A stretch of DNA of 64,000 bases, taken from Clostridium_AW sp963515715. GTDB lineage: Bacteria; Bacillota; Clostridia; Clostridiales; Clostridiaceae. Numbering within the stretch: position 1 is the first letter of the stretch; each line of letters begins with the position of its first letter. Shown here one piece after another: positions 7,601-15,436 of the stretch. Where the stretch lies: NCBI RefSeq assembly GCF_963515715.1, contig NZ_CAUPZS010000021.1, forward strand, positions 1 through 64,000. Reading direction: 5' to 3'. The notes under the pieces were generated by a model that worked only from the letters and a program-made list of their open reading frames with translations, ran no database searches and was not told the origin of the DNA. A program made the translations under genes and the position numbers.

Positions 7601-9010
7601 TTATGCTTCTAATAGGAATGCAAAGTACCCTCTCATGGCCTCATATATATCTGCTTTACTAGCAATTTCCCAAGGTGCGTGCATATTTTGAAGCGCTACT
7701 CCACAATCTATAACTTCCATGCCATATTCAGCTAATATATAAGCTATAGTTCCTCCGCCGCCTTGATCTACTTTTCCTAATTCTGCTGTCTGCCATGTTA
7801 CATCGTGTTTTCCCATTATATTTCTTAATTCAGCTATAAATTCAGGATTTGCATCATTACATCCAGATTTACCTCTTGCTCCAGTGTATTTATTAAAAAC
7901 AAGTCCTTTTCCAAAGTATGCAGCATTTTTCTTCTCCATTACTGATGGGAAGTTTGGATCATAAGCTGCACTTACATCTGAAGATAACATTTTTGAATTA
8001 GCTAAAGCCCTCTTTAACTTTAATTCGCAATAATCCTCACTTAAAGCAATGATTTCAGCCACTGTATTTTCAAAGAATTTTGAATGCATTCCAGTAGCAC
8101 CTACACTCCCTATCTCCTCTTTATCCACTAACAAAGTAACTGAAGTTTTCTTTGAACTATTTAAAGATACCATAGCTTCAAAAGAAGTATATGAGCACAC
8201 TCTATCATCATGTCCATAGGCCATAACCATACTTCTATCCAGACCATAGTCTCTAGCCTTTCCTGCTGGAACAACCTCTAGTTCTGCTGATACAAAATCC
8301 TCTTCTTCTATGCCATATTTTTCGTTTAATAGTCTTAATACATTAAGTTTTACTCTATCCTTTGTGTCTTTATCTTTGGCTGGTATACTACCAATTAATA
8401 TATTCAAATCTTCTCCTTCAATAGCCTTTGACATTTTCTTTTCCATCTGATCTCCAGCTAAATGAATTAATAAATCTGATATACCAATTACTGGATCATT
8501 TTCATCCTCACCTACTACAATATCTACAACAGTTCCATCCTTTTTTACTACTACACCATGAATAGCTAGTGGTATTGTAACCCATTGATATTTTTTCACT
8601 CCACCATAATAATGAGTTTCTAATAAAGCTAAATCCCCATCTTCATATAGAGGATTTTGTTTTAAATCTAGTCTTGGTGAGTCTACGTGAGCTCCTAATA
8701 TATTCATTCCATTTTGTATTGACTCTTCTCCTATTAAAAATAATGCTAAAGTTTTATCCTTATTGTTAGCATATATTTTATCTCCAGCTTTTAACTTCTG
8801 GCCTTTATTAATATATTCCTCAATATTTTTATAACCGTTATTTTCAGCTATACGCACAAATTCTTTTACACATTCTCTTTCTGTTTTGCATTTTGACATA
8901 AATTCTTTATATCTTTCACTTAATGCAAAAACCTTTTTTAAATCTTCTTCAGAATATTTATCCCATGCATACTCATATTTTTTCACTAAATTTTTTTTGA
9001 TTTCTTCCAT
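7601..9010 (-). CDS. apeA: M18-family zinc aminopeptidase
   Basis: A 469-residue cytosolic metallo-aminopeptidase of family M18, which removes N-terminal (often acidic) residues from peptides. The dinuclear zinc site is visible: GAHVDSPRLDLK holds the first His and Asp, DKEEIGSVGATG the catalytic and metal-binding Glu pair, and NMHAPWEIASKAD the C-terminal His. The length fits the longer bacterial apeA type. The start at ATG 9010 is forced because the frame has a stop codon 11 codons upstream and no other start in between, yet it has only a weak ribosome site. The strong Shine-Dalgarno sequence in the leader serves a six-codon upstream ORF instead (see that entry). Confidence 0.93.
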   Translation of the reverse strand: MEEIKKNLVKKYEYAWDKYSEEDLKKVFALSERYKEFMSKCKTERECVKEFVRIAENNGYKNIEEYINKGQKLKAGDKIYANNKDKTLALFLIGEESIQNGMNILGAHVDSPRLDLKQNPLYEDGDLALLETHYYGGVKKYQWVTIPLAIHGVVVKKDGTVVDIVVGEDENDPVIGISDLLIHLAGDQMEKKMSKAIEGEDLNILIGSIPAKDKDTKDRVKLNVLRLLNEKYGIEEEDFVSAELEVVPAGKARDYGLDRSMVMAYGHDDRVCSYTSFEAMVSLNSSKKTSVTLLVDKEEIGSVGATGMHSKFFENTVAEIIALSEDYCELKLKRALANSKMLSSDVSAAYDPNFPSVMEKKNAAYFGKGLVFNKYTGARGKSGCNDANPEFIAELRNIMGKHDVTWQTAELGKVDQGGGGTIAYILAEYGMEVIDCGVALQNMHAPWEIASKADIYEAMRGYFAFLLEA

Positions 9011-9020
9011 ATACTTTGCT

Positions 9021-9041
9021 CTAGTTGGTAAAACAGAGCAT
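9021..9041 (-). CDS. Possible leader peptide MLCFTN upstream of apeA
   Basis: On the minus strand a strong Shine-Dalgarno, GGTGGAGGTGA (plus 9044-9054), is ideally placed before ATG 9041. That start opens a six-codon ORF (Met-Leu-Cys-Phe-Thr-Asn) ending in TAG, 10 bases before the apeA ATG. The mini-ORF lies within a six-base-pair hairpin (9017-9022 with 9035-9040). It may be a true leader peptide with re-initiation at apeA, or the hairpin may present the apeA start codon to the distant ribosome site. Expression has not been shown. Confidence 0.4.
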   Translation of the reverse strand: MLCFTN

Positions 9042-9106
9042 TTTCACCTCCACCTAACAATTTTACTATATTTTATCATAGATACTCTCAGTTATACAGT
9101 TTATTT

Positions 9107-10042
9107 TCATAACCAATTTTTATTTTTAAAAAACCTTATCAATAAAACAGATATAGATACCATAAAAATCACCACTAAATAATATCCGTACTTATGGTCT
9201 GAAAAAGGAATGTTCTTAACATTCATTCCATACATACTTGTAATTAAATTAAGAGGAAGAAATATAGTAGCTATAATAGTAAATATCTTCATTAAATCAT
9301 TCGTCTTATTTGCTATTTCGGCTTCATAAGCCTCTCTAACCAAAGCTATATCTCCATATAAACTGTCTAAGGAAAGCATTAATTTGTCAATTTTATTATT
9401 TAATCCTTGAAAATGCTTGATATATTTTTCTTCAATAATAGAATTATCATTTTGTAAACTATCTCCTATGTACCTAAGAGGATTTAAATATTTTCTTAGT
9501 TTATATAACTGTCTCCTAAGATGTATTAATTGAACTAACAGTTCATGCTTAGGATTTTTTAATATTCTAAGCTCTATTTTGTCTCCCTCTTCCTCTATGA
9601 CAGAGATTACATTATAATTTTTTACTATTATTCTATCTATAATATAGTAAAAAATTATAGTTGTAGATGGATTTTCTCTAAGCATAGAACAGTTCTTGTA
9701 ACTTTTTATATCTTTAACTAGATTATTGAGTAAGTCTAGTTCTTCTTTAAATGCGGTTATAATGAAATTATTACTCAAAAAAATATATAATTCTCTGGAA
9801 TGAACTCCTTCGTTATAATACTCCAATATATTAAATACTACAAAAATATACTCTTCATAATATTCAATTTTTGTAGATTTATTAAACTCCTTACAATCCA
9901 TTATATTATCTTCTCTTATAGAAAACCTGGTTTTTATATCTTCTAGTTCATCTACATAACACCATATCCAGTATTGTCCTTTATCATTCATTTCATTATC
10001 TTCTATTAAATTGAAGTTATTGTTAATATCAAGAATTTTCAT
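9107..10042 (-). CDS. corA: CorA-family magnesium/divalent cation channel
   Basis: A 311-residue CorA homologue: a long acidic cytoplasmic N-terminal domain with an extended helix, then two C-terminal membrane helices. The signature YGMN closes the first helix (MYGMNVKNIPF), and a basic tail (RFFKNKNW) follows the second helix. The start is set at ATG 10042 because GGTGAT lies seven bases upstream; in-frame GTG and ATG codons further upstream overlap that site. It forms a pentameric Mg2+ (or other divalent cation) channel in the membrane. It follows the cyclo-ligase gene by eight bases and is probably co-transcribed with it and hprK. Confidence 0.9.
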   Translation of the reverse strand: MKILDINNNFNLIEDNEMNDKGQYWIWCYVDELEDIKTRFSIREDNIMDCKEFNKSTKIEYYEEYIFVVFNILEYYNEGVHSRELYIFLSNNFIITAFKEELDLLNNLVKDIKSYKNCSMLRENPSTTIIFYYIIDRIIVKNYNVISVIEEEGDKIELRILKNPKHELLVQLIHLRRQLYKLRKYLNPLRYIGDSLQNDNSIIEEKYIKHFQGLNNKIDKLMLSLDSLYGDIALVREAYEAEIANKTNDLMKIFTIIATIFLPLNLITSMYGMNVKNIPFSDHKYGYYLVVIFMVSISVLLIRFFKNKNWL

Positions 10043-10050
10043 TATAAACA

Positions 10051-10599
10051 TCACCCATTTGTTATTATGTCATTTACCATCATATCAAATTCATTTCTGG
10101 GAACTTTATTAATAAATTGAATGCTATAAGCTAACGCAACTATTGGTATATTATTTTTTAAAGAGCTAATAAATTTGTCATAAAAGCCCCCACCATATCC
10201 TAATCTCCCTCCAGTTTTATCAAAAGCAACTCCTGGTGCTAAGATTAAGTCTATCTCATCTTTATTCATTACATTGTCGTGTGCTGGCTCTAATATGCCA
10301 TAATTGCCCATTTCTAATTCATCAAAGTTTTTTATTTCTACAAGATACATACCTTCATCCTTGTTCTTTATTTTCGGCACTGAAACTCTTTTACCATCCT
10401 CTAATGCTTTTTTAATTATCTTATGTGTGTCTACTTCTGTCTTGTAGCTAACAAAAATAAATAAAGACTTTGACTCTTTATAATATTTACTCTTTATAAC
10501 CCTATTATAAATTTCTTCATCATATTTTCTCCTGGTATCTAAAGATAAACTATCCCTTAAAGCAATTACTTTATTTCTTAATTCCTTCTTATTCTCCAT
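10051..10599 (-). CDS. 5-formyltetrahydrofolate cyclo-ligase
   Basis: This 182-residue enzyme converts 5-formyl-THF plus ATP into 5,10-methenyl-THF, returning a folate dead-end product to one-carbon metabolism. The C-terminal signature GRLGYGGGFYDKF (the ATP/folate loop) is intact and the N-terminal basic segment (RNKVIALRDSLS) fits the family. The gene overlaps the 3' end of hprK by 11 bases and is followed closely by corA, so the three probably form one transcript. The usual length is 180-200 residues. The family is often named ygfA or fau; I leave the symbol blank. Confidence 0.92.
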   Translation of the reverse strand: MENKKELRNKVIALRDSLSLDTRRKYDEEIYNRVIKSKYYKESKSLFIFVSYKTEVDTHKIIKKALEDGKRVSVPKIKNKDEGMYLVEIKNFDELEMGNYGILEPAHDNVMNKDEIDLILAPGVAFDKTGGRLGYGGGFYDKFISSLKNNIPIVALAYSIQFINKVPRNEFDMMVNDIITNG

Positions 10600-11518
10600 A
10601 CTTTATCCTCCTTAATTCTTCTTCATTCATTCTTGTTGTTATTGTATCTACAGGAGTAGTATCTGAATTTAAACTATATCTATAATTCACCGCTGCAGTT
10701 TCTATTATTATTGCTATGTTTCTTCCTGGTCTTATTGGAAGGGTAATTTTTCTTATAGGCACATTTAATATTTGCGTAGTTTCTCCATCTATACCTAGTC
10801 TATCATAGGTTGTGTCTTGCTTCCATTGTTCTAAATGTATGACAAGTCCTATAGTTTTTACATCCAATACAGAGCTTAACCCATAAAGAGCAGGTACATC
10901 AATTATCCCCATGCCCCTAACCTCCATCATCCCTGAAGTAACATAGGGTGATCTTCCCAGTAATTTACCTTCAATTTCTTTTATGTCTACAGCATCATCA
11001 GCTACTAACCTATGTCCTCTCTTTATGAGTTCTAATGCAGTTTCACTTTTACCAATTCCACTTTCTCCTGTTATTAATATTCCTATACCATGCACATCCA
11101 CAAGCACTCCATGAAGTCTTGTTTCAGGTGCAAGCTTTTCATCAAGGTAATTTGTCAATTTATTTATAAATCTTGTGGATACATCTTCTGTTCTAAGAAC
11201 CCATCTCCCATGCTTAGCTGCATTTTCTAGCAATTCTTTATGGGGTTCTAATCCCCTAGTTATAATCACACAAGGAGTTTCAAACTGAAAAAACTTCTTA
11301 AGTCTTTTGTTTCTTAATTCTTTTGGCATTACATCTAAAAAACTCCATTCTGCTTTACCAATGAGTTGTACTCTTTCATTTGCAAAATAGCTATAAAAAC
11401 CTGAAAATTGAAGCCCAGGTCTATTTATATCATTTATTGTTATATTTATACTTTCTCTACCTTTAGTAATCACCTCTAATTTAAAATCTTTTATTAAATC
11501 TTCAACAATAATCGCCAT
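10589..11518 (-). CDS. hprK: HPr kinase/phosphorylase
   Basis: HprK phosphorylates and dephosphorylates Ser46 of HPr and so links glycolytic state to carbon catabolite repression by CcpA. The 309-residue protein shows the family N-terminal domain and a C-terminal kinase domain with P-loop GESGIGKS (151-158), the LVADDAVDI catalytic segment (171-179) and the family signature EVRGMGIIDV (199-208). It is the first gene of a probable hprK-cyclo-ligase-corA transcript. A consensus -10 lies about 30 bases upstream and an AGGAGG ribosome site precedes the ATG. Complete and typical. Confidence 0.96.
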   Translation of the reverse strand: MAIIVEDLIKDFKLEVITKGRESINITINDINRPGLQFSGFYSYFANERVQLIGKAEWSFLDVMPKELRNKRLKKFFQFETPCVIITRGLEPHKELLENAAKHGRWVLRTEDVSTRFINKLTNYLDEKLAPETRLHGVLVDVHGIGILITGESGIGKSETALELIKRGHRLVADDAVDIKEIEGKLLGRSPYVTSGMMEVRGMGIIDVPALYGLSSVLDVKTIGLVIHLEQWKQDTTYDRLGIDGETTQILNVPIRKITLPIRPGRNIAIIIETAAVNYRYSLNSDTTPVDTITTRMNEEELRRIKYGE

Positions 11519-11547
11519 ATATATCCTCCTAGTAGATCGTGTACCTT

Positions 11548-11553
11548 ATTATA
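11548..11553 (-). promoter_or_regulatory. Probable -10 element of hprK
   Basis: Consensus TATAAT on the minus strand, 30 bases before the start codon. No convincing -35 is present at 16-18 bases, so activity is uncertain. Confidence 0.4.
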
Positions 11554-11622
11554 ACATTTTAATACGTAAAAAACGAAGAATAAAAATGCAAAAATTTCGT
11601 TTGACAAAATTTTCTTTTATTC

Positions 11623-11655
11623 ACAAAAAGAGTAGGGCTTCCAAGCCATACTCTT
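11623..11655 (-). terminator. Terminator downstream of glpX
   Basis: Arms AAGAGTAGGGCTT (11628-11640) and AAGCCATACTCTT (11643-11655) pair with one mismatch. On the minus strand the stem is followed by a short T-tract (TTTTTG). Confidence 0.75.
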
Positions 11656-11666
11656 AATTTCTCACT

Positions 11667-11706
11667 ATTAATTATTAATTATTAATTATTAATTATTAAT
11701 TATTAA
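11667..11706. repeat. Tandem 7-base repeat (ATTAATT), about 5.7 copies
   Basis: Five exact copies of ATTAATT followed by ATTAA. The last copy contains the glpX stop codon (TAA on the minus strand at 11703-11705), so the array sits between the stop and the terminator. Such short arrays expand and contract by slippage. Confidence 0.9.
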
Positions 11707-12671
11707 ACCAAATTACTTTTTGTAAGTAAATGATCTGCCGTTACAAATCTAATTGTACCTGTTTTAGAACGCATTACCACTGAGTTTGTGTTTGCACAAT
11801 TATTTTTCCCATAGACTACACCTTTTAATAAATCACAATCGGTAATTCCTGTAGCTGCAAAATATACATCGTCACTTTTTACTAAATCATCTATATATAA
11901 TACTTTATTTACATCGCAGATACCCATGTTTTTACATCTAATTATTTCTTCTTCTGACTGTGGAACTAACTGTGCTTGCATATCTCCACCCATACACTTT
12001 ATAGCAGCTGCCGCAATAACTCCTTCTGGCGCTCCACCAGTACCTATCATTAAATCTATGCCTGTCCCATCAAAACCACAAGCTAGTACAGCAGCAATAT
12101 CCCCTTCTGAAAATAGTTTTACTCTTGCTCCAACTTCCCTAGCATCTCTTATTATACCTTCATGTCTTTCTCTTTCTTGTACAATTACAGTCAATTCTGA
12201 TACATCTTTATTTAATGCCATGGCTACGTTAATTATATTATCTTTATTAGATTTATTGATGTTTATAGCACCTTTAGCTGCTGCACCTACAGCTATCTTT
12301 TTCATGTACATATCTGGAGCGTGTAGTAAGCTTCCCTTTGGTCCCATTGCTACAACAGCAATTGCATTAGGTAGTCCTTTCGCAATCAAAACTGTGCCAT
12401 CTAATGGATCTACAGCAATATCCATCTCCATCATTCCATCTTTCCATAAACCTACCTCTTGGCCTATGTAGAGCATAGGAGCGTTGTCCATTTCTCCTTC
12501 TCCAATAACTACTTTACCTTTTATTGGCATCAATGCAAAAGCTTTTTCCATTCCGTCAACTGCCGCTTGGTCTGCTGCTATCTTATCTCCTCTTCCCATG
12601 TACTTAGCTGAACGAAGTGCTGCTGCTTCTGTAACCCTAACTAATCCCATTGCTATATCTTGATAAATCAT
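11703..12671 (-). CDS. glpX: Class II fructose-1,6-bisphosphatase
   Basis: GlpX hydrolyses fructose-1,6-bisphosphate to fructose-6-phosphate in gluconeogenesis, using divalent metals. The 322-residue protein has the metal-site motifs VIGEGEMD (55-62) and VDPLDGT (87-93) and the later GTGGAPEGV loop. An AGGAGG ribosome site precedes the ATG. It is a single-gene unit, with a terminator downstream and the 6S RNA terminator upstream. Its nearness to hprK is notable since both serve the glycolysis/gluconeogenesis switch, but a terminator separates them. The stop codon lies within a 7-base tandem repeat. Confidence 0.95.
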   Translation of the reverse strand: MIYQDIAMGLVRVTEAAALRSAKYMGRGDKIAADQAAVDGMEKAFALMPIKGKVVIGEGEMDNAPMLYIGQEVGLWKDGMMEMDIAVDPLDGTVLIAKGLPNAIAVVAMGPKGSLLHAPDMYMKKIAVGAAAKGAININKSNKDNIINVAMALNKDVSELTVIVQERERHEGIIRDAREVGARVKLFSEGDIAAVLACGFDGTGIDLMIGTGGAPEGVIAAAAIKCMGGDMQAQLVPQSEEEIIRCKNMGICDVNKVLYIDDLVKSDDVYFAATGITDCDLLKGVVYGKNNCANTNSVVMRSKTGTIRFVTADHLLTKSNLV

Positions 12672-12804
12672 ATATATACCTCCTAAATGAACTATAAAAG
12701 TAAAATTATAATACTATATATTATATAGTCTACTCTAATTCCTATAAATCACTTAATTATTATATCATATTAAAACAAAAGTGTCAGTTATACTTTTAAA
12801 ATAA

Positions 12805-12842
12805 TAAAATAAAAAAAGCTGAAAGTTTTAAACTTTCAGCTT
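12805..12842 (-). terminator. Strong terminator of the 6S RNA gene
   Basis: Perfect 13-base inverted repeat AAGCTGAAAGTTT / AAACTTTCAGCTT (12816-12842), followed on the minus strand by an eight-T run and further T-rich sequence. It lies just past the 3' end of the 6S RNA. Confidence 0.85.
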
Positions 12843-12859
12843 ATTATTCTACTAAAAAT

Positions 12860-13052
12860 ATATATCCCAATATGTCGTTGCACTTATCATTTCACACCCG
12901 CACTCTCGCAGGTGGGTTCCTCGCACTAGCCTTCTGCCTACTACCTTTAGCTAAATATATTAGCGTCAGAAGCCTGACATTGAACTAAATTTAGAAGATC
13001 CCTTATACATTATGTAGGTTGAACGAATAAGTCTGACGATCACCTCAGGATC
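12860..13052 (-). ncRNA. ssrS: 6S RNA (SsrS)
   Basis: This 430-base gene-free stretch holds an RNA of about 190 bases with its own promoter and terminator. The 5' part (minus strand) reads CCTGAGGTGATCGTCAG and the 3' part ACGACATATTGGGA. The two pair as a closing stem (TCGT/ACGA, GTG/CAT and CCTGA/TTGGG with G-U pairs), as in 6S RNAs, and the intervening sequence can form the long, interrupted hairpin of that family. 6S RNA binds sigma-A RNA polymerase by mimicking an open promoter and dampens transcription in stationary phase. The GC content is clearly above the surrounding spacer. Exact ends are estimated from the -10 box and the terminator. A covariance search was not possible. Confidence 0.75.
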
Positions 13053-13058
13053 ACTTTA

Positions 13059-13086
13059 ATTATAACATAACTATTATTTTTTTCAA
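13059..13086 (-). promoter_or_regulatory. Promoter of 6S RNA
   Basis: Minus-strand -35 TTGAAA (13081-13086), 16-base spacer, consensus -10 TATAAT (13059-13064); the start is expected near 13052. The promoter begins only 16 bases past the stop codon of the flavoprotein gene upstream. Confidence 0.7.
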
Positions 13087-13102
13087 TGGAAATCTATTTA
13101 AT

Positions 13103-13651
13103 TTATCTAAATTTTTTTCCTAAGTTGTATGCAGCCTTTAATATTTCTTCATCTCTCTCAACTGGATTTTCATCTGTATTTATTGCGCGGAGTTCCCCTT
13201 CTATTTTAGCATCCATAGCTCCAAAAGCTAATTTTAATGTTTCATCAATAGGCCCAAACATTCCTTCCCAATAAGTACCTCCAGTAATTATAGAGACGCC
13301 CTTTTTCATCCTTATATTATTTCTATCTTTTCTAATATACTTTTTACTCCAATAAACTTGCAACCTATCGATAAGATTTTTTAAAGGACCTGGCACTGAA
13401 GCAAAGTACATCGGAGTAGTTATTACAATTAAATCACTATTATTGATTTTTTTATAAATATCCGTCATATCATCCTTAATAGAGCAAGCTTCTACCTTAT
13501 AGCAATACTTACAATCGATGCATGGCTTTATATTAGCTTTAAATACATCAACTATTTCCACTTCTGTTCCTAATCCTTTAACAAATTCATTCATCAGTTT
13601 ATAGGTATTGCCATTTTTGTTTGGCGAGGAATAAAAAATCAAAGTCTTCAT
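13103..13651 (-). CDS. Iron-sulfur flavoprotein (NADPH-dependent FMN reductase family)
   Basis: A 182-residue flavodoxin-like protein. The N-terminal FYSSPNKNGNTYKL loop binds FMN phosphate, and TPMYFASVPGPLKNLIDR is the second FMN loop. Between them is the compact motif CIDCKYCYKVEAC (C-x2-C-x2-C-x5-C), which in archaeal iron-sulfur flavoprotein (Isf) ligates a 4Fe-4S cluster, so this is an electron carrier rather than a simple reductase. It is the last gene of the fprA operon (30 bases after the acidic protein) and may feed electrons to the flavodiiron protein. No terminator separates it from the 6S promoter. Partner assignment is inference. Confidence 0.85.
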   Translation of the reverse strand: MKTLIFYSSPNKNGNTYKLMNEFVKGLGTEVEIVDVFKANIKPCIDCKYCYKVEACSIKDDMTDIYKKINNSDLIVITTPMYFASVPGPLKNLIDRLQVYWSKKYIRKDRNNIRMKKGVSIITGGTYWEGMFGPIDETLKLAFGAMDAKIEGELRAINTDENPVERDEEILKAAYNLGKKFR

Positions 13652-13681
13652 TATAACATCATAACATCCTTCTTCATAAGA

Positions 13682-14065
13682 TTATTGATCTATTTTATCT
13701 AATATTAAATCTAAATCTACATCTTTACCATTTTCATAGAACACTGCAGCAAATTCAGCATAATCACATTCTTCATCTATTTCATAGGATGAAAATTGGC
13801 AATCTATTTCCAAATCATCAACTATCTCTTCAATAATCTCTGAAACTGTATCTAATGCCAAATCATATAAGTATGACTTAAATAAATCCTCATCTTCCTG
13901 TTCATCTTTTTCTTCCTTTTCATAGGCTTTAGCGGCTTCTATTTCATCATCATCAAATTCATAGTACATTCTTAACAAGCATAAATCTTTATTTTCCCAT
14001 TCTATCTCTTCTATTTCGCTTACATTCCTATCTAATAGTAAGTTAATTATTTTATTTTTATCCAT
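13682..14065 (-). CDS. Highly acidic protein of unknown function in the fprA operon
   Basis: A 127-residue protein extremely rich in Asp and Glu, with a central run of charged residues (about 45-65) and an acidic helix-like segment (DTVSEIIEEIVDDLE). Three Cys residues are scattered without a metal motif. No membrane segment or signal peptide. It lies 20 bases after fprA and 30 bases before the iron-sulfur flavoprotein, so it is almost surely co-transcribed with both. I do not recognise the family. The composition would suit an adaptor or electron-transfer partner, but that is speculation. Confidence 0.75.
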   Translation of the reverse strand: MDKNKIINLLLDRNVSEIEEIEWENKDLCLLRMYYEFDDDEIEAAKAYEKEEKDEQEDEDLFKSYLYDLALDTVSEIIEEIVDDLEIDCQFSSYEIDEECDYAEFAAVFYENGKDVDLDLILDKIDQ

Positions 14066-14085
14066 TTTTAACCCTCCAATTTTAT

Positions 14086-15267
14086 TTATATTTGTAATAG
14101 TGAAATAAATTTTTCTATAAATTCATCTGCTTTTTCGAATTTTTCTTCATTAGGAACAAATTTAAACTTTAATCCCTCATCTACCACGGAAAGTTTTAAT
14201 GATTTTAACCTTTCGGTCATCATAGGAACACCTTCTCCGCTCCATCCATATGAACCAAAAGCACCTGATGCCTTCCCCCTATTTACTATAGGATTTACAG
14301 TAGCTAATAAGTCCCAGGCTGGTTTTACTGAATCTTGATTTATTGTTGGAGATCCAACTAAAAACCCTTTAGATTTATCAATAATTGAAGCAGCTTTCTC
14401 TTCACCTATAGAAGTTATTTCTATGGCTGTACTCTCTATTCCACGTTCTCCTAATTTATCACATATGTAATGTGCCATTGTTTCAGTATTTCCATAAGCA
14501 GATATGTAAAATACCGGTATGCAATCTTCTAAATTTTGAGCCTCTGTAGCAAATTTTTTATACATTTCCGTATACTTAGCTATATTTTCTTTATTGTGTA
14601 TTGGACCATGACTTGTAGCCACTAAATCAAACTTCAAGTCTTTAATTTTATTTAAACCAGCTAAAACAAACTTTGAAAAAGGCCCCATAATTGTATTGTA
14701 GTAATATATCATCTCTTCTTCATAATCTTCATTAGCGCCTGTTATTACGTTATCCTTAGGGCAATAATGGCATCCTAAGAAGTCACAAGTAAATAACATA
14801 TCTCTTTCCTTTACATATGTAAACATGGTATCCGGCCAATGTAGATTGGGAGCTGTTATAAATTTAAGAGTAGTCTCCCCTAAAGAAATATCTTCTGCTG
14901 CCACTATTATATTGGCTTCTTTATTTAATATATCCTTTAGATAAATACTAGCAGCTCTTGAACAGATTATTTGAATCTCCGGATAATCTTCAATAAACTT
15001 TGAAATTATTCCAGTATGATCTAATTCTGTATGATGAACTATTAAGTAATCAATCTTTTTGTCTCCGATTACTTCCTTTAAATTTCCTAAAAATTCTTCG
15101 TAAAATCCATCTTTAACAGCATCTAAAACAGCTACTTTTTCATCATTGATAACATAAGCATTATAAGTAGTGCCATTTCTAGTTTCCATTATAATATCAA
15201 AAACTCTCAGTTCCGGATTCTTTACGCCAACCCAATATATATTATCTTTTAATTTTATACTTCCCAC
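14086..15267 (-). CDS. fprA: Flavodiiron protein (A-type flavoprotein, O2/NO reductase)
   Basis: FprA reduces O2 to water and/or NO to N2O and protects anaerobes during air exposure. The 393-residue protein has an N-terminal metallo-beta-lactamase-like diiron domain with H79-x-E81-x-D83-H84 (HTELDH), the CDFLGCH segment and SHGPIH near residue 224, so all diiron ligand motifs are present. The C-terminal flavodoxin domain begins near residue 255 (PVFYISAYGNTETMA) and binds FMN. There is no fused rubredoxin, so external electron donors are needed. Translation starts at GTG with GGAGG upstream. A PerR-like box overlaps its -10 element, matching the PerR control known for clostridial fprA genes. 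Confidence 0.95.
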   Translation of the reverse strand: MGSIKLKDNIYWVGVKNPELRVFDIIMETRNGTTYNAYVINDEKVAVLDAVKDGFYEEFLGNLKEVIGDKKIDYLIVHHTELDHTGIISKFIEDYPEIQIICSRAASIYLKDILNKEANIIVAAEDISLGETTLKFITAPNLHWPDTMFTYVKERDMLFTCDFLGCHYCPKDNVITGANEDYEEEMIYYYNTIMGPFSKFVLAGLNKIKDLKFDLVATSHGPIHNKENIAKYTEMYKKFATEAQNLEDCIPVFYISAYGNTETMAHYICDKLGERGIESTAIEITSIGEEKAASIIDKSKGFLVGSPTINQDSVKPAWDLLATVNPIVNRGKASGAFGSYGWSGEGVPMMTERLKSLKLSVVDEGLKFKFVPNEEKFEKADEFIEKFISLLQI

Positions 15268-15304
15268 TTTAAGTCCTCCTATCCTTCCTACATAAATTTG
15301 TCTA

Positions 15305-15319
15305 TTAAAATAATTATAA
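15305..15319. promoter_or_regulatory. PerR-type operator upstream of fprA
   Basis: The minus strand reads TTATAATTATTTTAA, matching the Bacillus PerR consensus TTATAATNATTATAA at 13 of 14 fixed positions. It contains a TATAAT -10 (15313-15318), so repressor binding would exclude RNA polymerase. AT-rich sequence makes chance matches easier, but position and downstream gene fit well. Confidence 0.55.
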
Positions 15320-15399
15320 TATATATTTCCAGCATTTTAAATAACTTCATTTTAAATAATTTCATTTATATTTTAACCATATGAATTATATTTATAATA

Positions 15400-15436
15400 A
15401 ATAAATCTCTGGTTTTTTAATCACCAGAGATTTATT
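15400..15436 (-). terminator. Hairpin downstream of the ECF S-component gene
   Basis: Perfect 14-base inverted repeat AATAAATCTCTGGT / ACCAGAGATTTATT (15400-15413, 15423-15436) directly after the stop codon. The U-tract on the minus strand is weak. Confidence 0.65.

Noticed and set aside
11667..11706. CRISPR-like or att-like repeat array
   Set aside because: It is a simple 7-base AT tandem repeat without spacers and with no cas, integrase or phage gene nearby.
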